Assembly: GCF_900141845.1 (NCBI RefSeq)
Contig: NZ_FQZB01000005.1
Coordinates: 186,001-250,000, forward strand
Source of the DNA: Clostridium cavendishii DSM 21758
GTDB lineage: Bacteria; Bacillota; Clostridia; Clostridiales; Clostridiaceae
Direction of reading: 5' to 3'
Length of the DNA stretch: 64,000 bases
The translations under genes and the position numbers were made by a program. Below the pieces are notes generated by a model. The model searched no databases, was not told the DNA's origin, and saw nothing but the letters and a program-made list of their open reading frames with translations. Of this stretch, positions 1-8,409 are shown piece by piece (position 1 is the stretch's first letter; the number at the start of each line of letters is the position of its first letter).

Positions 1-1
1 A

Positions 2-295
2 CAAGAGGAGAAGGCTAAGAAGGAGCAAGAAGAGAAAACGAATAGAGAAGCAGAACAAGTTGTAAATGATAACAATTCAATGGTATCAACAACAGAAGAG
101 AAAAGTACAGTAAATAAGGGGATTCCTAAAATTATTACAAGGAATAAATCGGTTATCGTATATACAAGTAAGAAAGATGATAAGTATCATAATGATGGAT
201 GCAAATATTTAAAAAATAATAAAATGGAAATAACTTTAAAAAGTGCAAAAAAGGGAAAACTAAAACCTTGTAATAAGTGCCGTCCACCTAGATAA
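2..295 (+). CDS. C-terminal fragment of a protein ending in a Cys/His zinc-binding-like module
   Basis: The frame is open from the window edge, so this is the last 97 residues of a longer protein whose start lies outside. It begins with a Glu/Lys/Gln-rich charged stretch of about 20 residues, passes through a Ser/Thr/Asn-rich linker, and ends in a compact module with YHNDGCKYL, then ITLKSAKKG, then PCNKCRPP. A Tyr-His-x4-Cys and a Cys-x2-Cys pair followed by Pro-Pro is a tail seen at the end of various clostridial secreted or membrane proteins, probably binding one zinc. The main domain is not visible, so the function cannot be named. An ATG at 80 is internal and not the true start. Confidence 0.75.
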   Translation, partial: QEEKAKKEQEEKTNREAEQVVNDNNSMVSTTEEKSTVNKGIPKIITRNKSVIVYTSKKDDKYHNDGCKYLKNNKMEITLKSAKKGKLKPCNKCRPPR

Positions 296-383
296 GAATA
301 ATAAATATCTGTTTAGTTACATAATTTTTAAAAATAAGAGTTGTAAAATTAAAGAGAAGTATATTAAGATTAATATTACATAA

Positions 384-426
384 AGCCACAAGATTAGATT
401 TTTCTATCCTTGTGGCATCTTTTTGT
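384..426 (+). terminator. Rho-independent terminator
   Basis: An 8-bp stem (gccacaag at 385-392 with cttgtggc at 409-416) is extended by an inner 4-bp stem (395-398 with 403-406) and followed by a T-run. It closes the transcription unit that ends at 295. The rest of 296-595 shows no gene and no riboswitch I recognise. Confidence 0.85.
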
Positions 427-595
427 ATAAAAACAAATTTAGACGTTTAAAATATAATTAATATATATATAATTATTTAAACATTTAAATGAATATATTT
501 TAAAGAAAATTTTCTACTAATATAAGCTCAAAGGACCTTAAAGTAAGTAAATATTTACACGATAAATAACAAACAAAAGAAAAGGGGGAAACAAA

Positions 596-1384
596 ATGTA
601 TAACATCTTACATGTTGAACAAAGTGATTTTTTTTGTAAAATGGTAAAGAAAATAATAAGTGATAAGGGGTACGCTTATATACAAACGGATAGTTTCAAT
701 GATGCGCTACATATTTTAGAAACAGAAGATATTAATTTAATAATAACTTCATTATATGCTAAAGGGGGAAATGTAGAAGATTTTATTAAATGTGTTAATT
801 ATGGTGATAAAAAGGAAACACCTATATTTGTAGTTACAAGTAATACAATGGATGAAACTAAAATGAATTTAATAGACTTAGGAATAAGTGAATATATATT
901 AAAAGATGAGTTTGAAAAAGAAATAGAATCTCATATGGATGCAGTTTTTGTGGAAAATGAGTATATGGAAAATTTAAAAGAAGCAAATATTGCAGTTGTT
1001 GAAGATAGCACTTTTGAAACATTGATTGAGAAAGATATTTTTAGAAAATATGAAATTAAAAATGTTGACTATTATAAATCAGGTAAAAAACTTTTAGAAG
1101 GTGAAAAAAAATATGATATTTATTTAATTGATATTATACTTAAAAACGAATTTGGAAAAGATTTGATAAGAACTATTAGGAGAAATAATATAAATGCTTC
1201 AATAATAGCTGTAACCTCTCTAAATAATACAAAAACAGTATCAAGTATATTAAATTCTGGAGCTGATGATGTAATACATAAACCTATTGATGAAAATATA
1301 TTTATAGCAAAATTAAAATCAAATATAAGAGTATATACTTTAAATAAAAGAATAAGCAAAATGATTAAAGAACTAAAAAAATAA
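596..1384 (+). CDS. Tandem receiver-domain protein, first receiver degenerate, no output domain
   Basis: 262 residues in two response-regulator receiver folds. The second (about 130-255) is complete: acidic pair E136-D137, phospho-acceptor D179 in YLIDII, Thr207 and Lys229 in HKP. The first (about 1-120) keeps the fold pattern, but the phospho-acceptor position is Thr51 and the acidic pocket is E8-Q9, so it probably cannot be phosphorylated. There is no DNA-binding, GGDEF or kinase domain, so it should act by protein contact or as a phosphate sink. The start is set by an AAGGGGGAA ribosome site. No partner kinase is adjacent; the next gene encodes a holin-like protein. Confidence 0.8.
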   Translation: MYNILHVEQSDFFCKMVKKIISDKGYAYIQTDSFNDALHILETEDINLIITSLYAKGGNVEDFIKCVNYGDKKETPIFVVTSNTMDETKMNLIDLGISEYILKDEFEKEIESHMDAVFVENEYMENLKEANIAVVEDSTFETLIEKDIFRKYEIKNVDYYKSGKKLLEGEKKYDIYLIDIILKNEFGKDLIRTIRRNNINASIIAVTSLNNTKTVSSILNSGADDVIHKPIDENIFIAKLKSNIRVYTLNKRISKMIKELKK

Positions 1385-1456
1385 ATCGATATTGCCTTCA
1401 CAAATTTACTTTTTACAGAATAGAATATAATAAAGTAAATCTGAGGAGGTATTTTT

Positions 1457-1786
1457 ATGGACACTTCAAGATTCAAAAATTACGGACTATGGGTAGCTAT
1501 TTTTGCGTTAATTCCTATGGTGCTTCAAGGATTTGGTGTTAATATACTTCCAGATAACTATAAGGAAATAGTAAATGCTGTTTTGGGAATTTTAGTTATG
1601 GCTGGTATTTTAAATAATCCAACTACTGAAAATAAAGGTTTTTTAGATGATGAAAAAAAAAAGCTAGAGGATGACAAGAAAATAAAGTTAGAAAACAAAC
1701 AGGATGAATCTGTTTATGAATATCATAATGATTATGATGATATAACTAGAAAAACTATAGATAGAGAAAATAGTGAAGGTAGATAA
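1457..1786 (+). CDS. Orphan phage-holin-like small membrane protein
   Basis: 109 residues. The first 55 have the layout of the phi LC3 / Phage_holin_1 family: a basic start, one hydrophobic segment (about 12-30), a short turn with Pro, a second hydrophobic segment (about 38-52), then the family-like motif GILNNPTTENKGFLDD. The remaining half is a charged Lys/Glu/Asp tail, longer than in typical holins. No endolysin or other phage gene lies nearby, so it may be a domesticated holin or a cell-lysis/export factor. The ribosome site GAGGAGG lies 7 bases before ATG. It sits 72 bp after the tandem-receiver gene and may share its transcript. Confidence 0.7.
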   Translation: MDTSRFKNYGLWVAIFALIPMVLQGFGVNILPDNYKEIVNAVLGILVMAGILNNPTTENKGFLDDEKKKLEDDKKIKLENKQDESVYEYHNDYDDITRKTIDRENSEGR

Positions 1787-1795
1787 TTTGTTGCT

Positions 1796-1830
1796 AGTCA
1801 TAGGTAGTAAAATACCTATGACTATTTTTA
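1796..1830 (+). terminator. Rho-independent terminator
   Basis: A perfect 11-bp stem, 1796-1806 with 1813-1823, loop of six, then ATTTTTA. It ends the receiver/holin unit. Confidence 0.9.
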
Positions 1831-2027
1831 ATATATAGTAAAATGTAAAAATATTTATATATGAAATTAAAGAAGATATATTTTTTTAGAATATTATAAA
1901 ATTAAAGTTGTAATACTTAATTCTATAAGTTTTTTGTCAAAGTTTAATACTTTATTTTAAAAGGTATTTGTAATATAATACAGTTATTATGTAAAATACT
2001 TATTTATTAGAAGGAGACACTTTTATT

Positions 2028-2402
2028 ATGAAAGAAATTATATCAACTAAAAATGCACCCGGAGCTATAGGTCCATATTCTCAAGGAATAAAAATGGGAG
2101 ATTTTATTTTTACATCAGGACAAATTCCTTTAAACCCTGAAACTGGAAAAATGCCTGATGATATTAAAGCTCAAACAGAGCAATCACTTAAGAACGTAAA
2201 GGCTATTTTAGAAGAAGCTGGATCATCTTTAGATAAGGTTATAAAAACTACAGTATTTTTAAAAGATATGAATGACTTTGCATTTATGAACGATGTATAC
2301 GCTACTTTTTTTAATGAAAATCCTCCTGCAAGAAGTGCAGTAGAGGTTGCTCGTTTGCCTAAAGATGCTAAGATAGAAATAGAAGCCATAGCAAAATTAT
2401 AA
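2028..2402 (+). CDS. ridA: RidA family 2-iminobutanoate/2-iminopropanoate deaminase
   Basis: 124 residues, full length for the YjgF/YER057c/UK114 family. RidA hydrolyses reactive enamine/imine intermediates released by PLP enzymes such as threonine dehydratase, protecting other PLP enzymes in the cytosol. Family features seen: APGAIGPYSQGI near residue 10-20, FTSGQIPL near 30, and the C-terminal NPPARSAVEVARLPKDAKIEI (residues about 95-115), where the Arg binds the substrate carboxylate. It is a single-gene unit between two terminators, with ribosome site AGAAGGAG upstream of ATG. Confidence 0.95.
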   Translation: MKEIISTKNAPGAIGPYSQGIKMGDFIFTSGQIPLNPETGKMPDDIKAQTEQSLKNVKAILEEAGSSLDKVIKTTVFLKDMNDFAFMNDVYATFFNENPPARSAVEVARLPKDAKIEIEAIAKL

Positions 2403-2420
2403 TAAATTTTAGATATAAAA

Positions 2421-2462
2421 GTTCCTTTAAGATTAGTTTTTAGTCTTAAAGGAGCTTTTACA
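2421..2462 (+). terminator. Rho-independent terminator after ridA
   Basis: An 11-bp stem (2421-2431 with 2445-2455, one G-T pair) followed by CTTTTA. Confidence 0.85.
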
Positions 2463-2570
2463 TTTTATTTGGATAAAACTAAAAAATAAAATACAAATCA
2501 AATGTTAATAAATTGTTAATATTATAATTTAAATAAATAAAAGTGAAAATAAAATAATACTATCTAATAT

Positions 2571-2578
2571 GACTAGTC
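2571..2578. promoter_or_regulatory. Possible operator: GACTAGTC palindrome
   Basis: An 8-bp perfect palindrome sits 26 bp before the radical SAM start. Palindromes of this kind are typical TetR-family sites in clostridia, but symmetry does not extend further and no regulator gene is adjacent. Confidence 0.25.
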
Positions 2579-2603
2579 GGTATAAAAAATAGAGGGTGAT
2601 TTT

Positions 2604-3983
2604 ATGAGTATTATTGAAAAGGCAGAAAAAACTGCTAAAAAGGTTGTTGTTGGAGCTGTATGTGACATACTAGAAAAAAATCCAGAAGATAATATAGGAA
2701 AGATATTTACACTTGTAAAAAAGCTTTCAACAGATGAAGCTTCTATGAAATCTATAGAAGATATAGAAAGTGATTACAATCAGGTGCCCTCAACTAAGGA
2801 ATATATAGATAGAATATTAAAAGATACTAATAAAAATTGTTTGAAAAAATTTTTTCAGAATTTCTTAGCTGATGCAGTATGGACTGGAATACCTCAAAGA
2901 GAAAAATGGATGAAAAAAGAAGATACCAAGATTCCGTTTGTTCTACTTATAAGTCCATCCATGAAATGCAATTTAAGGTGTACTGGTTGTTATGCAGCAG
3001 CTTATGATAAAGGCGATGGCCTTTCATATGAGGAAGTAGATAAAATAGTCTCAGAAGCTAGAACATTAGGTATACATTTTATTATAATATTAGGTGGAGA
3101 ACCTTTCTTTGTAGATTTTATGTATAAGATATACGAAAAATATAGTGATATAGAATTCATGCCTTTTACTAATGGTACTTTATTTAATGAAGAAGTATCA
3201 GAAAAATTAGTTAAGTTAGGAAACGTAATGCCTATGTTTTCTTTAGAAGGCTTCGAAGAGGAAACAGATGGTAGAAGGGGCAAGGGAACATTTAATAAAG
3301 TAATGAATGGAATGGATTTATTGAAGAATAAGGGAATACCATTTGGAGTTTCTTCAGCTACCACAAGATTTAACATGGATACCGTAACTTCAAAGAAATT
3401 TATTAATATGTTAATTGAAAAAGGATCGAAAATGAGTTGGTACTTTATGTATATGCCTGTTGGAGATACTCCTAATATAGACCTAATGCTTACACCAGAA
3501 CAAAGAATAGAATTAGGAAGAAGAAATAGAAATATAAGAGAGACTATGCCTTATTTTACAATAGACTTCTTCAATGATGCTCCTTATGTAGGTGGATGTA
3601 TAGCTGGTAAATACTATTGTCATATAAACTCTAAAGGTGATGTTGAACCTTGTATATTTGCACATATAGCAGTTGATAATGCTAAAGATAAATCACTAAT
3701 AGATATATTTAGAGGAACTATGTTTAAGGAGCTTAGAAAAAGACAACCTTATAACAAAAATATGTTAAGACCTTGTATGATGATTGATAATCCTCATGTT
3801 ATAAGAGAAGTAGCTAAAGTTTCAAATGCTCATCCAACAGACATAAGTGCAAAGGCTATGTTAGATAATCCGGAATTTCAGAAGAAGCTTGAAAAGTATT
3901 CAGAGGATTTTAAACCTTATGCAGATGAAGCATGGAAAAATGATTTTAATTCGCAGGGGAATGATGAATTTAGTAAAGGTTAA
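2604..3983 (+). CDS. Radical SAM protein with SPASM-like C-terminus
   Basis: 459 residues. An N-terminal helical region of about 110 residues precedes a radical SAM domain whose cluster motif is CNLRCTGCY (C122, C126, C129), followed by the GGEPFF motif. The C-terminal part has further cysteines: GGCIAGKYYCHI, DVEPCIF, and a PCMMIDNPH segment near the end, as in SPASM-type auxiliary-cluster regions. This indicates a SAM-dependent radical enzyme in the cytosol with at least one extra Fe-S cluster. The substrate is unknown and there is no precursor peptide next to it. Ribosome site GAGGGTGAT. The gene is monocistronic between two terminators. Confidence 0.85.
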   Translation: MSIIEKAEKTAKKVVVGAVCDILEKNPEDNIGKIFTLVKKLSTDEASMKSIEDIESDYNQVPSTKEYIDRILKDTNKNCLKKFFQNFLADAVWTGIPQREKWMKKEDTKIPFVLLISPSMKCNLRCTGCYAAAYDKGDGLSYEEVDKIVSEARTLGIHFIIILGGEPFFVDFMYKIYEKYSDIEFMPFTNGTLFNEEVSEKLVKLGNVMPMFSLEGFEEETDGRRGKGTFNKVMNGMDLLKNKGIPFGVSSATTRFNMDTVTSKKFINMLIEKGSKMSWYFMYMPVGDTPNIDLMLTPEQRIELGRRNRNIRETMPYFTIDFFNDAPYVGGCIAGKYYCHINSKGDVEPCIFAHIAVDNAKDKSLIDIFRGTMFKELRKRQPYNKNMLRPCMMIDNPHVIREVAKVSNAHPTDISAKAMLDNPEFQKKLEKYSEDFKPYADEAWKNDFNSQGNDEFSKG

Positions 3984-3990
3984 AATGAAA

Positions 3991-4037
3991 ATCTACTATA
4001 TTCTAAATTTTTAAGTTTAGAATATAGTAGATTTTTT
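3991..4037. terminator. Bidirectional terminator, convergent genes
   Basis: A 17-bp perfect stem (3991-4007 with 4016-4032) ends in a T-run on the plus strand and is A-rich on the left, so it probably serves both the radical SAM gene and the minus-strand PHP gene. Confidence 0.9.
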
Positions 4038-4054
4038 ATTAATATTTTAAATTT

Positions 4055-4888
4055 TTATGATTTTAAAGCTTTTAGAAACTTTTCTAGGTCAGCGTCATCA
4101 ATACTCATATCGCCAATATCACCATGTTTTTCATCATTTTCATTAATACCATGAAAATCTGATCCACAAGTTATAAGCATATTATTTTTACGAGCATGAC
4201 TTAAAAAAAATTCGGTTTCACGTTTAAAGTTTTGAAAATAAACTGCTTCTATACCATCGAAAGGAAAGGCTAAAACTTCACTTATAGGACATTTCTTTAT
4301 AAGTTTTGGATGAGCTAGTATCGTTAAAGCATTATATTTTTTTAATAATGTAATGCCTTCTTCTACAGAAATCTTTTGGTTTGGAACATAGGCTGGACTA
4401 TCATTGCCTATAAATTTTTCAAAAATATATTCCCATGGGTAGTCATAGCCAGCTTCTAAAATACTTTCTGCTATATGTGGTCTAGCTACAACACCATTTC
4501 CTTTTTTTAATACTTCGTTATGATTTATATGTATGTTAAAATGTTTTTTTAGATTGTCTACTATTTTTTTAGCTCTAGCTATCCTAGAAGCTTTAAGTTC
4601 ATTAAGAAATTTTTGAAGCTCAGGATTTTTGTAATTATTATCTTTAAAATAACCAAGTACATGTACAGTACTTCCTTTATGTTCGCAGCTAAGTTCTATA
4701 CCTGGTATAAATTCTATATTAAATTCTTTAGCAGCATCACTAGCTTCATCTAATCCTAAAGTTATGTCATGATCAGTTAATGCCAAAATCGAAACATCAT
4801 TTTTGTGAGCCCTTTTAACCACATCATAAGGTGTAAGTTTACCATCAGATGCATTTGAGTGACAGTGAAATTCAGCTTTTATGGGCAT
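4055..4888 (-). CDS. PHP-domain metal-dependent phosphoesterase
   Basis: 277 residues, one PHP domain over the whole length, like the TrpH/YciV group, whose characterised members hydrolyse 3',5'-nucleoside bisphosphates or short RNAs. Metal-binding motifs: EFHCHSNASDG at the start, LALTDHD near residue 40, an H-rich middle (ARPHI, LAHP) and GSDFHG near 245. It lies divergently from the folate operon and alone on its strand. A histidinol-phosphatase (HisK-type PHP) role was considered, because the his operon lacks that enzyme, but the protein looks closer to TrpH. Ribosome site AAGGAAGGAG. Confidence 0.85.
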   Translation of the reverse strand: MPIKAEFHCHSNASDGKLTPYDVVKRAHKNDVSILALTDHDITLGLDEASDAAKEFNIEFIPGIELSCEHKGSTVHVLGYFKDNNYKNPELQKFLNELKASRIARAKKIVDNLKKHFNIHINHNEVLKKGNGVVARPHIAESILEAGYDYPWEYIFEKFIGNDSPAYVPNQKISVEEGITLLKKYNALTILAHPKLIKKCPISEVLAFPFDGIEAVYFQNFKRETEFFLSHARKNNMLITCGSDFHGINENDEKHGDIGDMSIDDADLEKFLKALKS

Positions 4889-5020
4889 ACTAAAACTCCT
4901 TCCTTTACTTGATTTTAAACTTAGGGTTCAAATTTTTGAGCTTTTTGTTATAATTATTGTAACATAATAAATTAATATAAATAAGATAAAATTTAATCTT
5001 ATTTATAGAAAAGAGGAAAA

Positions 5021-5599
5021 ATGTTTTTAATGATAGATAATTATGACTCTTTTGTATATAATCTCGTAAGATATTTTGAGGAATTAGGTGAAGAGGTCTT
5101 AGTTTTTAGAAATGATGCGATTAATATAGAAAGAATAGAAGAACTTAATATAGATGGTATAATTTTATCACCAGGGCCTAAATCACCTGAAGATGCGAAG
5201 TTATGCTTAGACATAATAGATAAATTTAAAGGAAGAATACCAATTTTAGGGGTATGTCTTGGTCATCAATGTATAGGATATTATTTCGGTCTAGATGTGA
5301 AAAGAGCTAATTATCCTATGCATGGTAAAATATCCGTTATAGAACATAATAATACAGGTTTATTTAAAGGAATTAAAAATCCATTAAGGGTTACAAGGTA
5401 TCATTCTTTAGTAGTTGAAATGCCTACGGAAGAAAGTTGCCTTTTATTAAATAGTAAAAGTGATGATGATGCAGTGATGGGGATTTCACATAAGGAGTAT
5501 AAAATATATGGAGTTCAATTTCATCCAGAAGCAGAACTTACAGAAGAGGGACATAAGATTATAAAAAATTTTATAGATATAGCAAAGGAGAGAAAATGA
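5021..5599 (+). CDS. pabA: Aminodeoxychorismate/anthranilate synthase glutamine amidotransferase subunit
   Basis: 192-residue class I glutamine amidotransferase supplying ammonia from glutamine to PabB. Opening MIDNYDSF, oxyanion motif SPGPKSP, nucleophile C79 in GVCLGHQ, and the His168/Glu170 pair in FHPEAE (usually FHPES). Its stop overlaps the pabB start by four bases (ATGA), giving translational coupling. First gene of the seven-gene folate unit. Dual use with a TrpE is possible as in other Firmicutes, but no trpE is in the window. Confidence 0.92.
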   Translation: MFLMIDNYDSFVYNLVRYFEELGEEVLVFRNDAINIERIEELNIDGIILSPGPKSPEDAKLCLDIIDKFKGRIPILGVCLGHQCIGYYFGLDVKRANYPMHGKISVIEHNNTGLFKGIKNPLRVTRYHSLVVEMPTEESCLLLNSKSDDDAVMGISHKEYKIYGVQFHPEAELTEEGHKIIKNFIDIAKERK

Positions 5600-6945
5600 C
5601 ACCTATAGTTAAAGAAATAGATTTTAGGTTTAATGCTTTTGAGGCTTATAGTCTATTTAAAGAGGAAGAAGATAGTATATTTTTAGATAGTTCTAAGGAA
5701 GACTCAGAATTTTCTAGATTTTCATTTATTGGTATAAATAAGTTTAAAACTTTTAGAGCATATGGAAATAATATAGAAATAGATAATCATAAATTTAAGG
5801 GAGATATTTTTTATGAATTAGAAAAACTTATAATTGAATATAAGTTTAATTATGAAAGTGATTTACCTTTAGTTTCAGGTTGTATAGGATACTTTTCTTA
5901 TGATGCAGCAAGAACATTAGAGAGTATACCTGATACAACAGAGTATGATTTTAATATCCCTGATGCCTATTTTAATTTTTATGATAATATAATTATTTTT
6001 GATTTACTTAATAAGAAAACGTACATAACTGCTTTAGGGATATTAGAGGATAAAAAATCTAGTATATCTAGAATAGAAAATAAACTTAAAGAGTGCCAAG
6101 CTAGAGAGATAAAAGAAGTTATACCTAAGAAGACTAATTTTAAATCTAATTTTACTAGAGAGGAATATATAAATACTGTAAAGGCGCTTAAAGAATATAT
6201 AAAGAGTGGTGATGTCTATATTGCAAATTTGACACAAAGATTTTATTGTGATTCATTAAATGATAGTTTTAATATATATGAGAGCTTAAGAAGTATAAAT
6301 AAGGCCCCATTTTCAGCATATATGAAATTAGATGGATTCGAAGTAATAAGTTCGTCTCCAGAAAGGTTTGTAAAAATATATGATAGAAAGGTGGAGACTA
6401 GACCTATAAAAGGCACTAGACCTAGAGGGAGTACTCCGCATGAAGATATAAGAAATAAAGAAGAATTAGAAAATAGTGAGAAGGATAAGTCAGAGTTACT
6501 TATGATTGTGGATTTAGAAAGAAACGATTTAAGTAAGGTTTGTAAAAATAATACTATAAAAGTTACAGATTTATTTAAGTTAGAAACTTATGCAACAGTT
6601 TTTCATTTAGTTTCAACAATTACAGGTATGCTTAAAGATGATGTTACAAGCGTTAAGTGTATTAGAGAATGTTTTCCAGGAGGTTCCATAACTGGAGCAC
6701 CTAAGATAAGAGCTATGGAGATAATAGAAGAATTAGAAGGTCTTAAAAGAAATCTTTATACAGGTTCAATAGGATATTTTGATTTCAGAGGTAATAGTGA
6801 TTTTAACATTGTTATTAGAACTATAGTAAAAAAGGATAATAAGGCATATTTTGGTGTTGGTGGAGGTATAACGATAGATTCAATAGAGGAAGATGAATAT
6901 GAGGAAACATTAGATAAAGCTAAAGCATTGATGAAAGTTTTATAA
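5596..6945 (+). CDS. pabB: Aminodeoxychorismate synthase component I
   Basis: 449 residues, chorismate-binding enzyme converting chorismate plus ammonia to 4-amino-4-deoxychorismate. The chorismate-binding domain fills about 185-449 with RPIKGTRPRG (K272), LLMIVDLERNDL and FPGGSITGAPK. Lys272 in PIKGT is the nucleophile that marks PabB; TrpE has Ala there, so this is PabB rather than anthranilate synthase. The N-terminal domain is the shorter tryptophan-binding-like fold. Coupled to pabA by ATGA overlap. Confidence 0.93.
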   Translation: MTPIVKEIDFRFNAFEAYSLFKEEEDSIFLDSSKEDSEFSRFSFIGINKFKTFRAYGNNIEIDNHKFKGDIFYELEKLIIEYKFNYESDLPLVSGCIGYFSYDAARTLESIPDTTEYDFNIPDAYFNFYDNIIIFDLLNKKTYITALGILEDKKSSISRIENKLKECQAREIKEVIPKKTNFKSNFTREEYINTVKALKEYIKSGDVYIANLTQRFYCDSLNDSFNIYESLRSINKAPFSAYMKLDGFEVISSSPERFVKIYDRKVETRPIKGTRPRGSTPHEDIRNKEELENSEKDKSELLMIVDLERNDLSKVCKNNTIKVTDLFKLETYATVFHLVSTITGMLKDDVTSVKCIRECFPGGSITGAPKIRAMEIIEELEGLKRNLYTGSIGYFDFRGNSDFNIVIRTIVKKDNKAYFGVGGGITIDSIEEDEYEETLDKAKALMKVL

Positions 6946-7047
6946 AAATCAAAATTTACAAATTAATTATGTGTTAAAGCTAATAAAAAAATATATAATA
7001 ATTATAATAAAAATATTTAAAATGACATTGAAAGGAGGCTTGCTTTT

Positions 7048-7809
7048 ATGTTTATAATAAACGGTAAAGAAGATAAGGCTTTGAATCTGGACTCTGGTTA
7101 TTTTTTTGGACGTGCTATCTTTGAAACTTTATTAGTTAAAGATAAGCCATTATTTTTAGAAGATCATATAAAGAGGTTAAATGATTCAAGTAAAATTTTA
7201 AAAATAAAAAAAGTTATTAATGAAAATGAGATAATAGAATTAATTAATAAATTTAGCATTAAAAACACAGTTCTTAAAATAGTTCTTAGTGAAGAAAATT
7301 TAATTTTAGCAACTAGAGATTTTTGTTATAATAAAGAGATTTATGATAAGGGCTTTAATTTATGTATTAGTAATGTTATTAGAAATAGTACTTCTAGACT
7401 TACATACATAAAGTCTACAAATTATATTGAAAATATTTTGGAGCGAGAAGAGGCAGTCCAAAATGGGTTTCAGGAAGTTTTGTTTTTAAATGAAAAGGGG
7501 AACTTAACTGAAGGAAGTTTTACTAATGTATTTTTTATAAAAAATAAAGAAATTTTTACTCCATCTAAACAGGAAGGATTATTAGATGGTATAATGAGAC
7601 AGTGGATACTAAATAATTATAATGTAAAAGTAGGAAGTTATAGTATGAATGATATATATGAAGCAGATGAAGTATTTTTAACAAATTCAGTATTTGGAAT
7701 AATGAAGGTTAAAAGTGTAAATTTTAAAGATGAAGTTAAGAATTTTAAATATAAAAATATACTTAAAATACAAAATGATTATTTTAGATATATAGATACA
7801 AAATATTAA
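7048..7809 (+). CDS. pabC: 4-amino-4-deoxychorismate lyase
   Basis: 253 residues, fold-type IV PLP enzyme that splits aminodeoxychorismate into p-aminobenzoate and pyruvate. Seen: FFGRAIFETLL near residue 20, K122 as the probable PLP lysine in YIKSTNYI, GNLTEGSFTNVF near 155 and EVFLTNSVFGI near 210. Branched-chain or D-amino-acid transaminases share the fold, but the operon position after pabAB fixes the role. The 102-bp gap before it has an AAAGGAGG site but no clear terminator. Confidence 0.92.
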   Translation: MFIINGKEDKALNLDSGYFFGRAIFETLLVKDKPLFLEDHIKRLNDSSKILKIKKVINENEIIELINKFSIKNTVLKIVLSEENLILATRDFCYNKEIYDKGFNLCISNVIRNSTSRLTYIKSTNYIENILEREEAVQNGFQEVLFLNEKGNLTEGSFTNVFFIKNKEIFTPSKQEGLLDGIMRQWILNNYNVKVGSYSMNDIYEADEVFLTNSVFGIMKVKSVNFKDEVKNFKYKNILKIQNDYFRYIDTKY

Positions 7810-7825
7810 AAGAACAGGAGGAGAA

Positions 7826-8383
7826 ATGATGGATAAACAAAAAATAAAAGAAGCAGTAAAAATGATTATAGAGGCTGTTGGGGATGATCCAAATAGAGAA
7901 GGGCTGTTGGAGACACCGGACAGAATAGCAAGAATGTATGAAGAAATATTTTCAGGAATTTCGCAGACAGCTGAAACGTATTTAACTAAGAATTTTTCAG
8001 TAGAAGGCGAAGATATAGTATTAGAAAAGGATATAACTTTTTATTCTATGTGTGAACATCATTTTTTACCTTTTTATGGTAAAGTGCATATAGCTTATAT
8101 TCCAAATGGTAAAGTAGCTGGGCTTTCAAAACTTGCTAGATGTGTAGATGTATATTCTAAAAAGCCTCAGTTACAAGAAAGATTAACTTATGAAATAGCA
8201 GATGCCATAATGGAATATTTGGATGCTAAAGGTTCTATGGTTATAATTGAAGCTGAACATATGTGTATGACTATGAGAGGTGTAAGAAAACCTGGGACTA
8301 AGACCATAACATCAAGTTATAGAGGCGTTTTTAAAGAAGATTCTAGTCTTAAAAATGAAGTGTATAAAATGTTATCTATGTAA
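7826..8383 (+). CDS. folE: GTP cyclohydrolase I
   Basis: 185 residues, converts GTP to 7,8-dihydroneopterin triphosphate, first step of the pterin branch. Zinc ligands C76 and H79 in SMCEHHFLPF and C147 in EHMCMTMRG; GLSKLARCVDVY and KPQLQERLT are also family motifs. Full length. The start is the first of two adjacent ATG codons behind AGGAGGAGAA. Only 16 bp separate it from pabC. Confidence 0.96.
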   Translation: MMDKQKIKEAVKMIIEAVGDDPNREGLLETPDRIARMYEEIFSGISQTAETYLTKNFSVEGEDIVLEKDITFYSMCEHHFLPFYGKVHIAYIPNGKVAGLSKLARCVDVYSKKPQLQERLTYEIADAIMEYLDAKGSMVIIEAEHMCMTMRGVRKPGTKTITSSYRGVFKEDSSLKNEVYKMLSM

Positions 8384-8409
8384 TTTAAGACTTATAAGGA
8401 GGGATGTAG

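Noticed and set aside
427..595. Possible c-di-GMP riboswitch or sigma-D promoter before the receiver gene
   Set aside because: No conserved GEMM core and no -10/-35 of the motility sigma type could be read.
1120..1476. Long minus-strand frame over the receiver gene
   Set aside because: Shadow of the real plus-strand gene: no ribosome site and biased composition.
1457..1786. Prophage signalled by the holin-like gene
   Set aside because: No lysin, tail, capsid, integrase or attachment repeat in the neighbourhood.
4055..4888. PHP protein as the missing histidinol phosphatase
   Set aside because: Sequence pattern and length fit TrpH/YciV-type phosphoesterases better than HisK; kept only as a test.
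8404..8409. ATG TAG minimal ORF just before the HD-protein start
   Set aside because: The ATG touches the ribosome site; TTG at 8410 has correct spacing and opens the HD protein.
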